Assembly (NCBI RefSeq): GCF_014656095.1
Contig: NZ_BNBT01000002.1
Coordinates: 90,504 to 154,503, forward strand
DNA length: 64,000 nt
Direction: 5' to 3'
From: Streptomyces longispororuber
GTDB taxonomy: Bacteria; Actinomycetota; Actinomycetes; Streptomycetales; Streptomycetaceae
Part shown: one piece after another, positions 16,278 to 25,568 of the stretch
Layout: each line of letters starts with the position of its first letter
Numbering within the stretch: position 1 is the stretch's first letter
Translations under genes and position numbers: made by a program
Notes under the pieces: generated by a model
The model's input: only the letters and a program-made list of their open reading frames with translations
What the model was told of the DNA's origin: nothing
Databases searched by the model: none

Positions 16278-17099
16278 GTGCCCGGAAAAGACAACGAGGC
16301 AGCGAGCATCACTCGGCGCACAGCACTGGAGCGCGGTGCCGGTATCGCTGCCATCGGCGCCGGTACCGTCATGGCCGCCGCAGGATCGAACCGGCCCGCC
16401 GCTGCCGCAGTTCCCCGGGCGCAGTCGCCGGATCATCCCTTCAGCTCGCGTAGCACCATGCTGCCGGCGTCCGTGGCGGGAGTAAGCATTCCGGACAGTC
16501 GACTGGCCCGAGCTGCCGTGGGGTTCGCGAGGAACGTCTCGTCCCCGGCGCTCTTCAACCATGTCATGCGGACGTACCTGTACGGCTCACTGCTGTTCGA
16601 CCGACGCGGCGTCCGCTACGACCGCGAACTCGCCTTCGTGGCATCCGTCCTGCACGACCTCGGGCTGGTGAAGGCATATCAGACCCCGGACGAGCGTTTC
16701 GAGGTCGACGGTGCCGACGCCGCCCGAAAGTTTCTGCGCAAACAGCGTATGCCGTCCGACCGTATCTCCGTCGTCTGGGACGCGATCGCCCTGCACACCA
16801 ACGCAGGCATCGCGACCCGGAAAAGGGCGGAGGTCGGAATAGTCTCTGTTGGATCCGGTCTTGACTTCACGGGTGTCGGCCTCGAGAACATCCCGTCCGA
16901 CACTCTCACCGAAATCCTCGCCGCGTTCCCCAGAGCAGGATTCAAGCAGGACGCTCTCGACACCATATTGTCGCTGTGCCGCACCAAGCCGATGTCGGTC
17001 CTCATGCACTCCTTCGCCGAGGTCGGCCGCCGTCACCTCCCGGACTTCCCGGTGCCCACCGTGGAGGACCTCCTCCTTGCCGCCCCTTTCGAGGAGTGA
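16278..17099 (+). CDS. Tat-exported HD-domain protein (cyanamide-hydratase-like)
   Basis: 273 residues from GTG at 16278 (GGAAAGGCG upstream). The N-terminus has a twin-arginine signal (TRRTALERGAGIAAIGAGTV, about residues 12-40), predicting folded export. The body has HD-family motifs: LFNHVMRTYLYG (His), VASVLHDLGLV (HD) and WDAIALHTNAG (His), in the order of cyanamide-hydratase/HDIG-type proteins. A metal-dependent hydrolase is expected; no substrate is assigned. Codon usage is less GC-biased than in flanking core genes, consistent with the accessory zone. Confidence 0.75.
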   Translation: MPGKDNEAASITRRTALERGAGIAAIGAGTVMAAAGSNRPAAAAVPRAQSPDHPFSSRSTMLPASVAGVSIPDSRLARAAVGFARNVSSPALFNHVMRTYLYGSLLFDRRGVRYDRELAFVASVLHDLGLVKAYQTPDERFEVDGADAARKFLRKQRMPSDRISVVWDAIALHTNAGIATRKRAEVGIVSVGSGLDFTGVGLENIPSDTLTEILAAFPRAGFKQDALDTILSLCRTKPMSVLMHSFAEVGRRHLPDFPVPTVEDLLLAAPFEE

Positions 17100-17322
17100 C
17101 AGACACCCATGGGCACGGCCGCTCGCCCGCAGTGTCACGCAGGTACGCGACCGGGTGCTGTCGGTGCAGACCACGACCGGAGAAAACCTCCCAGGCAGCT
17201 CGTGGTTGCGGCGGGGCCCGAACCCGCGCACCGCGGTGAGTAGCGGTCCGAGACCGTCCAGCGGCGGCGTGGGCGGGCCCAAGGGCGGCCGTCATGCCAC
17301 CGTCCGCGACGGCGCGTTCCCC

Positions 17323-17708
17323 TGCATGTCGTGCTGGCCACGGCCGATCCGAAGGTGCGATGACTGCGGGGCGAGGGGAGACCCGGACACAGCACCTGGC
17401 CGATCGGCGACCTCTGCTCCGACTGCTACCAGCGCCGCACCCAGGTGCCCGCGCCGTGCTCGGCCTGCGGGCGCCTGCGCGTCATGGTCGCCCGCGGTGC
17501 CGACGGCAGGGAGATCTGCCGGGCATGCTGCGGCACTGACGCCCCCGACTCCTGCTGTCGGCAGTGCCGTGCCCATCGGCTGTTGCCACCGGCGTCCGAC
17601 GCAGGCTGCGAAGGCAGTCTGGCGGGATGTGGCCGGATGGCGGCTGGACGTGGAATCGGGCCTCCTGCTTTGTTGATGTCCGTGCGCATCGGGACCTCGG
17701 CGGTGTGA
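17323..17708 (+). pseudogene. Zinc-ribbon protein remnant with a frameshift
   Basis: One frame gives a C-x2-C ... C-x2-C motif (CMSCWPRPIRRCDDCG, from 17323). From about 17400 another frame continues the zinc-ribbon pattern (LCSDCYQRR, PCSACGRLR, ICRACCG, CCRQC) to TAG at 17708. The second frame has a stop at 17361, so an indel near 17380-17400 joins the parts. Similar multi-ribbon modules occur N-terminally in Streptomyces recombinase-like and mobile-element proteins. Ends 25 bp before the AfsR-like gene. Confidence 0.45.
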
Positions 17709-17733
17709 GCCGCTCGGGCGGGGGTGGGGGCGG

Positions 17734-20661
17734 ATGCACCTGCACATCTTGGGGCGAGTCCGGGCGTGGCGGGACGGTACCGAGATCGATCTGGGCCGCG
17801 CGAGGCAGCGCGGGTTCCTGGGGCTGCTGGCGTTGACGGTCGGGCAGCCGTGGTCGCGGGCCGACTTGGTGGACGCGCTGTGGCGGGACCGTCCACCGGC
17901 TACCGCGGCGAACGTCATCCAGAGCTACGTCAAGCACCTGCGCCGAGTCCTGGAGCCGGACCGCGTGCGGCGCGCCCCGAGCGTGCTCCTGCCCGCAGTC
18001 GGTGACGGGTACGCGCTTCAGCTCGCGGACGGCAGCGTGGACCTGGCGCGGTTCCGCGGTCTGGTTGCGGTGGCCGGCGAGGCGGCGCGTGGCGGTGAGC
18101 ATCGCCGGGTGGTCGAGTTGCTCGGGGACGCGCTGCGGTTCTGGCAGGGGCCGCCCCTGGCCGACGTGCCGGTGCTCGCTGACCACCCGAAGGTGGTCCG
18201 CCTGCTCGGCGAGCGCCGGACGGTGATGGCCCGGTACGTGGACGCGTTGCTGGCCACGGGTGGTGCGGCCGACGCACTGCCGCTCTTGGAAGAAGAGGCG
18301 TGCTGCCACCCTCTGGACGAGGCCACGCAGGCACGGCTGATCCGGGCGCACCAACTCGCCGGGCACCGGCGGAAGGCGTTCGTCGTGTACGAGACCGCCC
18401 GTCGTCAGCTCGCTGCCGAACTCGGCGTCGATCCCGGGCCTGAACTGGCCGCGGCCCACACCGCGCTCCTGAGCCAGCCGGACGACGGCAAAGGGACGGC
18501 GGCCCTTTCCTGCTCCGCCCCGGTCGAAGGGACCGAGCGGGAGACGGCCGGGTCCGAGGCGTGGCCTCCCGCCGTGGCCGAGGTCCCCGCCCAGCTCCCT
18601 GCCGACCTGCCCGTCTTCGTGGGACGTGGCGACGAGATGGGGGAACTCGACGACCTGCTCGACCGCCTGGCGCCACGCGCCGGCGCGGTGACGATCGCGA
18701 TGATCACCGGTGCCGCGGGGGTCGGGAAGACCGCCCTCGCAGTGCACTGGGCCCACCGTTGGGCCGATCGGTTCCCGGACGGGCAGTTGTTCGTCAACCT
18801 CAGGGGGTTCGCCCCGGGTGGGACCGCGGTGACGCCGGCAGAGGCGGTTCGGGGTTTTCTGGACGCCTTCGCGGTGCCGCCGCAGCGCGTGCCGGTCAGT
18901 GTCGAGGCGCAGAGCGCGCTGTACCGCAGCCTGCTGTCCGGCCGTCGCGTGCTGGTGGTGCTGGACAACGCCGCGCACGCCGAGCAGATCCGTCCGCTGC
19001 TGCCCGGGGCACCCGGCTGCCTGGTGCTGGTGACCAGTCGCAGCCGGATGCCGGGGCTGGTCGCCGCCGAAGGGGCCACGCCGACCGTCCTCGATGTGCT
19101 GCCCGCCGCCGAGGCGCGGAAGCTGCTGGCCAGCCGGATCGGGCCGTATCGGGTGTCGGCGGAACCACGGGCGGCCGGCGAGCTCATCACCCGGTGCGGA
19201 GGGCTGCCCCTGGCCCTGGCCATTGTGGCCGCCCGGGCGGCCACCCACCGTGACTTCTCACTCGGCGCGCTCGCCGACGAACTGACCACGAACCACACCG
19301 CCCTCGACCTCTCCACGGGCGATGACCAGGCCACCGACATGCGGGCGGTGTTCTCCTGTTCGCTGCGCACCCTCGACACCGCGGCGGCCAGGCTCTTCCG
19401 CTTGCTCGGCCTGCACCCCGGGCCGGACATCACGCTGCCCGCGGCAGCCAGCCTGGCGGCCGTTCCGGAGCCCCGGACACGCCGCCTGCTCGCCGACCTG
19501 GCCCGGGTGAACCTGGTGACCGAGCACCTGCCCGGCCGGTTCGCCTGCCACGACCTGCTGCGTGCCTACGCCGTCGAGCTCGCGGAGGTCCACGAGCCCC
19601 CGGCGGAGCGCGGCGCCGCGACGCGGCGGGTCCTCGACCACTACCTGCACACGGCGTACCAGGCGGCGCGGATGACGGATCCGCACCGGGACACGGTGAC
19701 GTCGTCCCAGGAGCAGATCGAGCCCGGGAGCGTCCCGGAGCACGTGCCCGACCAGGACCACGCGACGGCCTGGCTCGCCACCGAGCAGCGGGTCCTTCTC
19801 GCCGCCGTTCAGCTCGCCGTCGACACCGGCTTCGACGCCCATGCCTGGCGGCTTGCCTGGTGCCTGACGGACTTCCTCGACCTGCGAGGGTGCTGGCAGC
19901 AGCAGCTCACGATGCAGACGAGCGCGTTGGAGGCGGCACGCCGCCTCGACGACCCGGTAGGCCTGGCCCACACCCACCGGATCCTCGGCCGGTGCTGCGC
20001 CCGACTGGGGCGGACCGCGGACTCGCGCCGCCACTTCGAGACGGCCCTCGCCCTGTTCCACGACGTCGGCGACCTCGTCGGCCAGGCCCACACGCACCGC
20101 CTCCTGACGCTGCTGTTGTGCCGCCTGCACCGCTACCAGGAGTGCCTGCACCACGCCCTGCTGGCCTTCGAGATGCTGCGGGCCGCGGACCACCGCGACG
20201 GGCAGGCCAGGGCCCTCAACATGATCGGCTGCGCGTACGCGGACCTGGGCGACCAGCAACAGGCCCTGGCCTACTGCCGGCGGTCACTCGTCCTGGCCCG
20301 GCAGCTCGGCGATCGGTACTGCACGGCCAATGCCCTGGACAGCCTCGGTTTCGCGTACGCCCGCCTCGGACAGCACCGACGGGCGGTGGACCACTACGAC
20401 CGAGCGCTGCGACTGCACCGGGACAGCGGGGACCGCTACTACGAGACAGAGACACTGACCCGCCTCGGCGACAGCCACCAGGCCCTGGGCGACCTCCCCA
20501 AGGCCCGCGACGCCTGGCACCGCGCACTCGCCATCCTCGACCACCTCGGCCACGACGACGCACACGCGGTACGCACCCGGCTGCGACAGCAACCTCCTCA
20601 CCCCGGCGCGCTCAGGGGTCGAGCCGGGTTCGCTGGAGAACCCGGCTCGACCCTGCGCTGA
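17734..20661 (+). CDS. AfsR/SARP-family regulator (SARP + NB-ARC + TPR)
   Basis: 975 residues, ATG with a G-rich ribosome site. Domains in order: OmpR-type winged helix (about 1-95), bacterial transcriptional activation domain (about 100-245), NB-ARC ATPase with P-loop GAAGVGKTA (about 325-333), Walker B-like RRVLVVLDNAAH and CGGLPLALAI, and C-terminal tetratricopeptide repeats (about 720-950) such as DLGDQQQALAYCRRSLVLARQLGD. Such proteins activate secondary-metabolite or development genes by binding direct repeats. No biosynthetic cluster is visible; the convergent small secreted-protein gene is the nearest partner. The last codons overlap a strong hairpin. Confidence 0.92.
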   Translation: MHLHILGRVRAWRDGTEIDLGRARQRGFLGLLALTVGQPWSRADLVDALWRDRPPATAANVIQSYVKHLRRVLEPDRVRRAPSVLLPAVGDGYALQLADGSVDLARFRGLVAVAGEAARGGEHRRVVELLGDALRFWQGPPLADVPVLADHPKVVRLLGERRTVMARYVDALLATGGAADALPLLEEEACCHPLDEATQARLIRAHQLAGHRRKAFVVYETARRQLAAELGVDPGPELAAAHTALLSQPDDGKGTAALSCSAPVEGTERETAGSEAWPPAVAEVPAQLPADLPVFVGRGDEMGELDDLLDRLAPRAGAVTIAMITGAAGVGKTALAVHWAHRWADRFPDGQLFVNLRGFAPGGTAVTPAEAVRGFLDAFAVPPQRVPVSVEAQSALYRSLLSGRRVLVVLDNAAHAEQIRPLLPGAPGCLVLVTSRSRMPGLVAAEGATPTVLDVLPAAEARKLLASRIGPYRVSAEPRAAGELITRCGGLPLALAIVAARAATHRDFSLGALADELTTNHTALDLSTGDDQATDMRAVFSCSLRTLDTAAARLFRLLGLHPGPDITLPAAASLAAVPEPRTRRLLADLARVNLVTEHLPGRFACHDLLRAYAVELAEVHEPPAERGAATRRVLDHYLHTAYQAARMTDPHRDTVTSSQEQIEPGSVPEHVPDQDHATAWLATEQRVLLAAVQLAVDTGFDAHAWRLAWCLTDFLDLRGCWQQQLTMQTSALEAARRLDDPVGLAHTHRILGRCCARLGRTADSRRHFETALALFHDVGDLVGQAHTHRLLTLLLCRLHRYQECLHHALLAFEMLRAADHRDGQARALNMIGCAYADLGDQQQALAYCRRSLVLARQLGDRYCTANALDSLGFAYARLGQHRRAVDHYDRALRLHRDSGDRYYETETLTRLGDSHQALGDLPKARDAWHRALAILDHLGHDDAHAVRTRLRQQPPHPGALRGRAGFAGEPGSTLR
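20616..20653 (+). terminator. Hairpin in the 3' end of the AfsR-like gene
   Basis: Perfect 16-bp stem (GGGTCGAGCCGGGTTC and its complement) with loop GCTGGA, inside the last 15 codons and 8 nt before the stop codon. It probably serves both the AfsR-like gene and the convergent secreted-protein gene. Confidence 0.55.
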
Positions 20662-20686
20662 CGCGGCGCGCCGGCCGGGGAACGGC

Positions 20687-21088
20687 TCACCTCACCGAGC
20701 GGTGGCCTTCACTGAGCCGACGGCCCTGGGGGCAGGTGGCCTGCACGTAGTAGGTGCCCGGCCCGTACTCGCCGCTGGTGTACGTGCCGCCGATCGAGCA
20801 CTCGATCCAGAACACGATGGCACCGCTGTGCACCGTGCAGTTCCACGCCGCGGCGTTGTTGTAGCGGAACGGCGGGTAACAGTTGTAGCGGGCCAGTGCA
20901 CCGGCCGGTTCCAGGGCTGACGCGGAGGCCGCAGAGGCTCCCTTGACACCGGTCCGCTGCACCTGCCAGACGTCGCTCTTGCCCGGCGTGGGCGCCGCCT
21001 GAGCGGAAGCCATCGTCGCGATCCCGACGATCATGGCGGCCAGGAACACCAGGCCCGCCCTGAGCATCATGTGTATCTGTTTCACCAT
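20687..21088 (-). CDS. Small secreted protein with four cysteines
   Basis: 133 residues from ATG at 21088 (GAAGGAG upstream). A Sec signal peptide (about residues 1-34: KQIHMMLRAGLVFLAAMIVG ... AQAA) is followed by a mature part with Cys in NCYPPF, NCTVH, IECSIGG and ATCPQGRR, consistent with two disulfides, rich in Tyr/Gly/Asn (TYTSGEYGPGTYYVQA). The short beta-rich Cys-paired layout recalls small secreted inhibitors or surface proteins, but no family was identified. A 28-bp perfect palindrome lies 18 nt upstream of the start codon. Confidence 0.8.
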   Translation of the reverse strand: MVKQIHMMLRAGLVFLAAMIVGIATMASAQAAPTPGKSDVWQVQRTGVKGASAASASALEPAGALARYNCYPPFRYNNAAAWNCTVHSGAIVFWIECSIGGTYTSGEYGPGTYYVQATCPQGRRLSEGHRSVR

Positions 21089-21106
21089 GCGGAACACTCC
21101 TTCGGA

Positions 21107-21134
21107 GTCGCACGCGGATCGATCCGCGTGCGAC
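21107..21134. promoter_or_regulatory. 28-bp perfect palindrome upstream of the secreted-protein gene
   Basis: Arms of 14 bp (GTCGCACGCGGATC) meet with no spacer, 18 nt before the start codon and just upstream of its ribosome site. It could be an operator or a leader hairpin. Confidence 0.6.
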
Positions 21135-21254
21135 GACGATGGCAGTGCCGACTGGACCACCACTGACCGACGAGTGACCGGCCACTGGCACGACGGACGG
21201 TCGCCAGCGCCGCCTGCGGGGGCCCCGCTGCTCCGCTCGCCGCCCGGGGCGGGG

Positions 21255-21443
21255 TCAGGCAGGTGGCAGGAGACCCTCTTCCTGGGCGACGTAGGAGCAG
21301 GCCATGGCCGCAGCCGTCATACCGAGCCGGTCGAGCACCTCGATGGACTCCAGCAGGATCCGGGCGGGGCGCAGCAGGCCCGCGACGTCGTGACCGGGCA
21401 GAGGGGGCGACGCTCTGCCGGGCGAGCCCTCCTCCTCCAGCAC
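21255..21443 (-). CDS. Possible small protein or C-terminal gene fragment
   Basis: The 3' part of this minus-strand frame has strongly coding-like codons (LLRPARILLESIEVLDRLGM ... SYVAQEEGLLPPA, TGA at 21255). No convincing start: GTG at 21443 has AAAGGA directly adjacent, which is too close. Coding character seems to extend upstream to about 21530. It may be the end of a decayed gene downstream of the 130-aa gene. Function unknown. Confidence 0.3.
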   Translation of the reverse strand: MLEEEGSPGRASPPLPGHDVAGLLRPARILLESIEVLDRLGMTAAAMACSYVAQEEGLLPPA

Positions 21444-21568
21444 TCCTTTGCCCAGGGCCCCTGCTTCCGCAAGGCCCGCCGTACCCGCCCTCGCGGCCAG
21501 AGCACCGCTGCAGCGTGTGATGGTCTGCCATTGGGAGGGGTACGCCGACACATGCTCTTTCGCGTGTC

Positions 21569-21961
21569 CTACCAGTACGTGGCCGGTCCCGTGATGACCC
21601 AGCCAGCATCGGTGGACCTGACCCAGAAGCCCAGCGCCACCTCGATTGTCTGCGCGCGGTAGGTGATCTCGATGTGGACATGGCTGCCGGTGTGGCCCCA
21701 GTGGAAGGCCGCGAGCTTCAGTTCGCCGAGCCAGGACAGATCCTGTTCCCACTCGTCGGCAGCAGGGCTTCTGTTCGCCTCGTCTCCATCGGCGGCTTCC
21801 TTGACGGACCCGTTCCACAGCGACTTGAGCACATGACGGACCGGATGGTGATCAATGAGCTGTTGGGCCTCAGGGATCTTCTCGGCTCGGAGCAGGTTGA
21901 AGTAGCGGCGAACGACAGCTTCGACGTCCGCCTTGGCAGGGTGCTCCGTCCAGATCATCAT
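21569..21961 (-). CDS. Hypothetical protein, possible NTF2/SnoaL-like fold
   Basis: 130 residues, starting MMIWTEHPAKADVEAVVRRY; either of two adjacent ATGs could serve, and no ribosome site is clear. The order of an N-terminal helix (AVVRRYFNLLRAEKIPEAQQLIDHH), a Trp-rich middle (WEQDLSWLGELKLAAFHWG) and C-terminal strands (HVHIEITYRAQTIEVALGFWVRSTDAGWVITGP) resembles cone-shaped NTF2-like domains. That is inference from the pattern only. Codon usage is less GC-rich than in core genes around it. Confidence 0.6.
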   Translation of the reverse strand: MMIWTEHPAKADVEAVVRRYFNLLRAEKIPEAQQLIDHHPVRHVLKSLWNGSVKEAADGDEANRSPAADEWEQDLSWLGELKLAAFHWGHTGSHVHIEITYRAQTIEVALGFWVRSTDAGWVITGPATYW

Positions 21962-22242
21962 CGCGAGATGATACGAGGTCGGTGACCGCCTCAGTCCGAA
22001 CTGGTCAGGCGGAGGGTGAGGACGACTTGGACAACGGCTCGGGGAACATCGGTACAGCCGCAGGCGCTGGGACGATCACGCTCAGGGCGTGAGGGCGCCG
22101 CCGCGGTTCTCGTACTCGCGGCGAGCCTTGCCCGTGCCGGGACTGCCGGGGCTCCCTGGCCGCCATGGCAGCGGACAAGGCGTTGGTGGGGGCTGCGGGG
22201 TGGCGACGACGCGCCGAACGTAGCCCTGGCCCCGCCGCACAG

Positions 22243-22584
22243 TCAGCTCCTGATGGAGCGCGGCGCACTCGGCGGGCTCCGGCTCGGCGGTGCGGAGGAA
22301 GCCGGCTGCCGCGCTTCGGCACGGGCCTTCGCCGCCGCCTGCCGGGCGCGGCCCTGTTCCCACTCGGCCTCGCGGGCCCATACCCCGGCCGTCACGTCCT
22401 GGTGGAGCCGCTGGCCGGTGGCCGCCCCGCGCTCGTCCTCGGAGGCGTGCGGCAGCGCGGCCTCCACGTCGGCCGCGGCCTTCCGGCGCTGCGCACGGCG
22501 GTTTTCGCGCCGGTCCTCGCAGCGGAGGCAGTCCCGGGAAGTGGCTGCCCCATGACGACACCGGCTGTGATCGTCAACTGCGGG
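22243..22584 (-). pseudogene. Truncated gene with CxxC motif and Arg/Ala-rich helix
   Basis: A minus-strand frame open from 22584 (just after an in-frame TAG) to TGA at 22243 reads RDCLRCEDRRENRRAQRRKA..., then TGQRLHQDVTAGVWAREAEW..., with strongly coding-like codons. No start codon precedes the CxxC segment; the first GTG is at 22467. It is likely the 3' end of a gene that lost its 5' half. Family unknown; basic CxxC proteins of this kind occur in actinobacterial mobile elements. Confidence 0.4.
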
Positions 22585-22651
22585 CTACTCAGGGCGATCT
22601 AGGTACGCGCGCCCAAGCGGAGCGCGCTGTCCGCTGCCTAGCATCCGCAGC

Positions 22652-23002
22652 ATGAGTTCCGTCGATCAGATGACCGGGCGAAGCGAACTGGCGAAGGCGC
22701 AGAAGCGGTCGCAGGGCAGGGTGTCGCTGTGGCTGGGGACCGCCGCCACAGCGATGATGGTGTGCCCCTTGCTGCCTGCCCCGGTTCCGACGTGGGTCCG
22801 CTTCCTTCCCGTGTACTTCATCGTGCCGTTGGGGATCGCTGCCATCCTCTCCGGCCTCGTCGCGCTGCGCAGGATGCGGAACAAGGAGGAGGCCGATCCC
22901 TTCTGGGCGCGGGCGGGCATCGCGTTCGGCACGGTGGCTGTCGTGCTGCCACTGGCTGTACTCGTCTGGGCCCTCTGGGCGCTGAGCCAGGCCTACGACT
23001 GA
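22652..23002 (+). CDS. Small membrane protein with three predicted helices
   Basis: 116 residues. A polar N-terminus (1-24) precedes membrane segments at about 25-45 (VSLWLGTAATAMMVCPLLP), 50-70 (FLPVYFIVPLGIAAILSGLVAL) and 88-112 (AGIAFGTVAVVLPLAVLVWA), with a basic cytoplasmic loop LRRMRNKEEAD. No recognised domain. The weak ribosome site leaves the start slightly uncertain. It lies between gene debris and an IS5-type transposase scrap. Confidence 0.65.
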   Translation: MSSVDQMTGRSELAKAQKRSQGRVSLWLGTAATAMMVCPLLPAPVPTWVRFLPVYFIVPLGIAAILSGLVALRRMRNKEEADPFWARAGIAFGTVAVVLPLAVLVWALWALSQAYD

Positions 23003-23063
23003 AGCCCGTATGGGCGTTGGGACCGCTGTTGGCGCCGGAACAGACCAGCCTGCAGCACACGGT

Positions 23064-23111
23064 GTCGACCGGCTGTGGATCGTGGACGGCACCTTGATCC
23101 CGGTCCGGGAG
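23064..23111 (+). mobile_element. Scrap of an IS5-family transposase
   Basis: The plus strand encodes VDRLWIVDGTLIPVRE, matching the first catalytic-Asp region of IS5/IS112-type DDE transposases common in Streptomyces. Nothing else of the transposase or its inverted repeats is recognisable; the VOC gene ends six bases later. Confidence 0.45.
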
Positions 23112-23116
23112 TCCCC

Positions 23117-23578
23117 TCAGTCCAGGCAGAACTCGTTGCCCTCCGGGTCGGCCATGACGAGGTGGCCCGCGCTCAGCGGAGGGGCGGGCTCGTGGCGGCG
23201 TACCCGTGTCGCCCCCAGCGCGACGAGCCGCTCGCACTCCGCCTCCAGCGCCGCCATCCGCTCCTGGCCGCGCAGCCCGGGCGCCGCCCGGACGTCGAGG
23301 TGTACGCGGTTCTTGGCCGCCTTGCCCTCGGGCACCCGCTGGAAGAACAGGCGCGGGCCGTGCCCCTCCGGGTCCTCCACGGCTGATCGCGCGGTGCGCT
23401 CCTCCTCCGGCACCCCGGCCCGCGCGAGGAAGTCGTCCCACGCGGCCAGGGGGTCGGCGCCCGCGGGCAGGTCCACCCCGGGCGGGCCGGGGTGGACGTA
23501 CCCCAGGGCCTCGCGCCAGAAGGACGACAGGGCCCGGGGGTCGTGGGCGTCGAAGGTGACCTGGAACTGGCGGCTCAT
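23117..23578 (-). CDS. VOC-superfamily (glyoxalase-like) protein
   Basis: 153 residues, ATG with GGAG at proper spacing. The two beta-alpha-beta halves of the vicinal-oxygen-chelate fold are visible: MSRQFQVTFDAHDPRALSSFWREALGY and NRVHLDVRAAPGLRGQERMAALEAECERLVALGATRV, ending HLVMADPEGNEFCLD. The substrate is unknown; many such proteins are resistance or scavenging proteins. Divergent from a WYL-domain regulator, the usual control arrangement. Confidence 0.85.
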   Translation of the reverse strand: MSRQFQVTFDAHDPRALSSFWREALGYVHPGPPGVDLPAGADPLAAWDDFLARAGVPEEERTARSAVEDPEGHGPRLFFQRVPEGKAAKNRVHLDVRAAPGLRGQERMAALEAECERLVALGATRVRRHEPAPPLSAGHLVMADPEGNEFCLD

Positions 23579-23692
23579 GGCGTTGCTCCGTTCTTCGGTG
23601 TCTCGTACGCGGCGAATGCCGTGCCGTCACTCTGGCACCGCAGGCGGACAGGATCGGTCCGCCATTGCCCGGGTCTCTGGCACAGTGGCGGC

Positions 23693-24733
<1,041 letters not shown>

Positions 24734-24758
24734 GCCCTGCCCCGGAGCCGGGCGGTCC

Positions 24759-25466
24759 TCAGCCGAACAGCGGGAAGCGGTCCGCCGCCGGGCCCAGCGC
24801 GGCGCGCTCCGCGGGCGTGAGCCGCGTCCGGCCGGTGCCCACGCGCGCGTAGTGCTCGTCCGTCCAGTGCGGCGGGGCGGCCCGGCCGAGCAGGCCGTCG
24901 AGCGTGGCGCGCACCGCGGCCAGGCCCTCGGGCGCCGGCCCCGGCACGTGCGGGAGTCCCACCCTCAGGTCCAGGTGGTGGACGGTCGCCTCCACGGTGA
25001 GGGTGGTCAGCAGGTCCCCGGCGGTCAGCACGTGTCCCTGCGTACGGACGTGCCCGGCGGGGCCCGCCGCGGCCGCCGCGTGTACGACCGCGGCCAGCGT
25101 CTCGCGGTAGCGGCCGCGCAGCGCGGCGAAGTCCGCGACCACGCCGGCGTGGACGCGGGTCCGGAGCCGGTCGTCGGCCGCCGCCGCGGTGTCCGGGCGC
25201 CACGCCCGCCAGTAGGTCACGGCGTCCCGGTCCACGGGCTCCCGGGTCGGCGTGTGCAGGGCCACCAGGGCGCGCTGGGCGTCCTCCAGGCAGTGCACGA
25301 CGAGGTCGCGGACCGCCCAGCCGGTGCAGCCGGTCGGCGCCCAGGACTCCGCGTCCGTCAGGTCGGCGACGGCTTCCGACGCGGCCGCGTACGCCGCGCG
25401 CAGCGCCGGTAGGGGGCCGCCGTCCTGGCCTGTGGTCGTGCGGGCGGCGGCCGGCTCCGGGCTCAT
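24759..25466 (-). CDS. Maleylpyruvate isomerase N-terminal (MDMPI/DinB-like) domain protein
   Basis: 235 residues, ATG with AGGAG upstream. Helical-bundle motifs of the mycothiol-dependent maleylpyruvate isomerase family: PTGCTGWAVRDLVVHCLED (first metal-site His) and LTVEATVHHLDLRVGL (second His cluster). Members use mycothiol or act as S-transferases; actinobacterial paralogues mostly lack assigned substrates. Convergent with the WYL regulator, 25 bp apart. Confidence 0.8.
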   Translation of the reverse strand: MSPEPAAARTTTGQDGGPLPALRAAYAAASEAVADLTDAESWAPTGCTGWAVRDLVVHCLEDAQRALVALHTPTREPVDRDAVTYWRAWRPDTAAAADDRLRTRVHAGVVADFAALRGRYRETLAAVVHAAAAAGPAGHVRTQGHVLTAGDLLTTLTVEATVHHLDLRVGLPHVPGPAPEGLAAVRATLDGLLGRAAPPHWTDEHYARVGTGRTRLTPAERAALGPAADRFPLFG

Positions 25467-25568
25467 GCGCGGGACTCCTCGGCGGGTCGGGGGCAGGACG
25501 TCTTGAAATCCCCTGTGCCCGCCCGGCCCCGGCGGAACCGTCCGCGCGCAACCGGCGTACCAAGGGGG

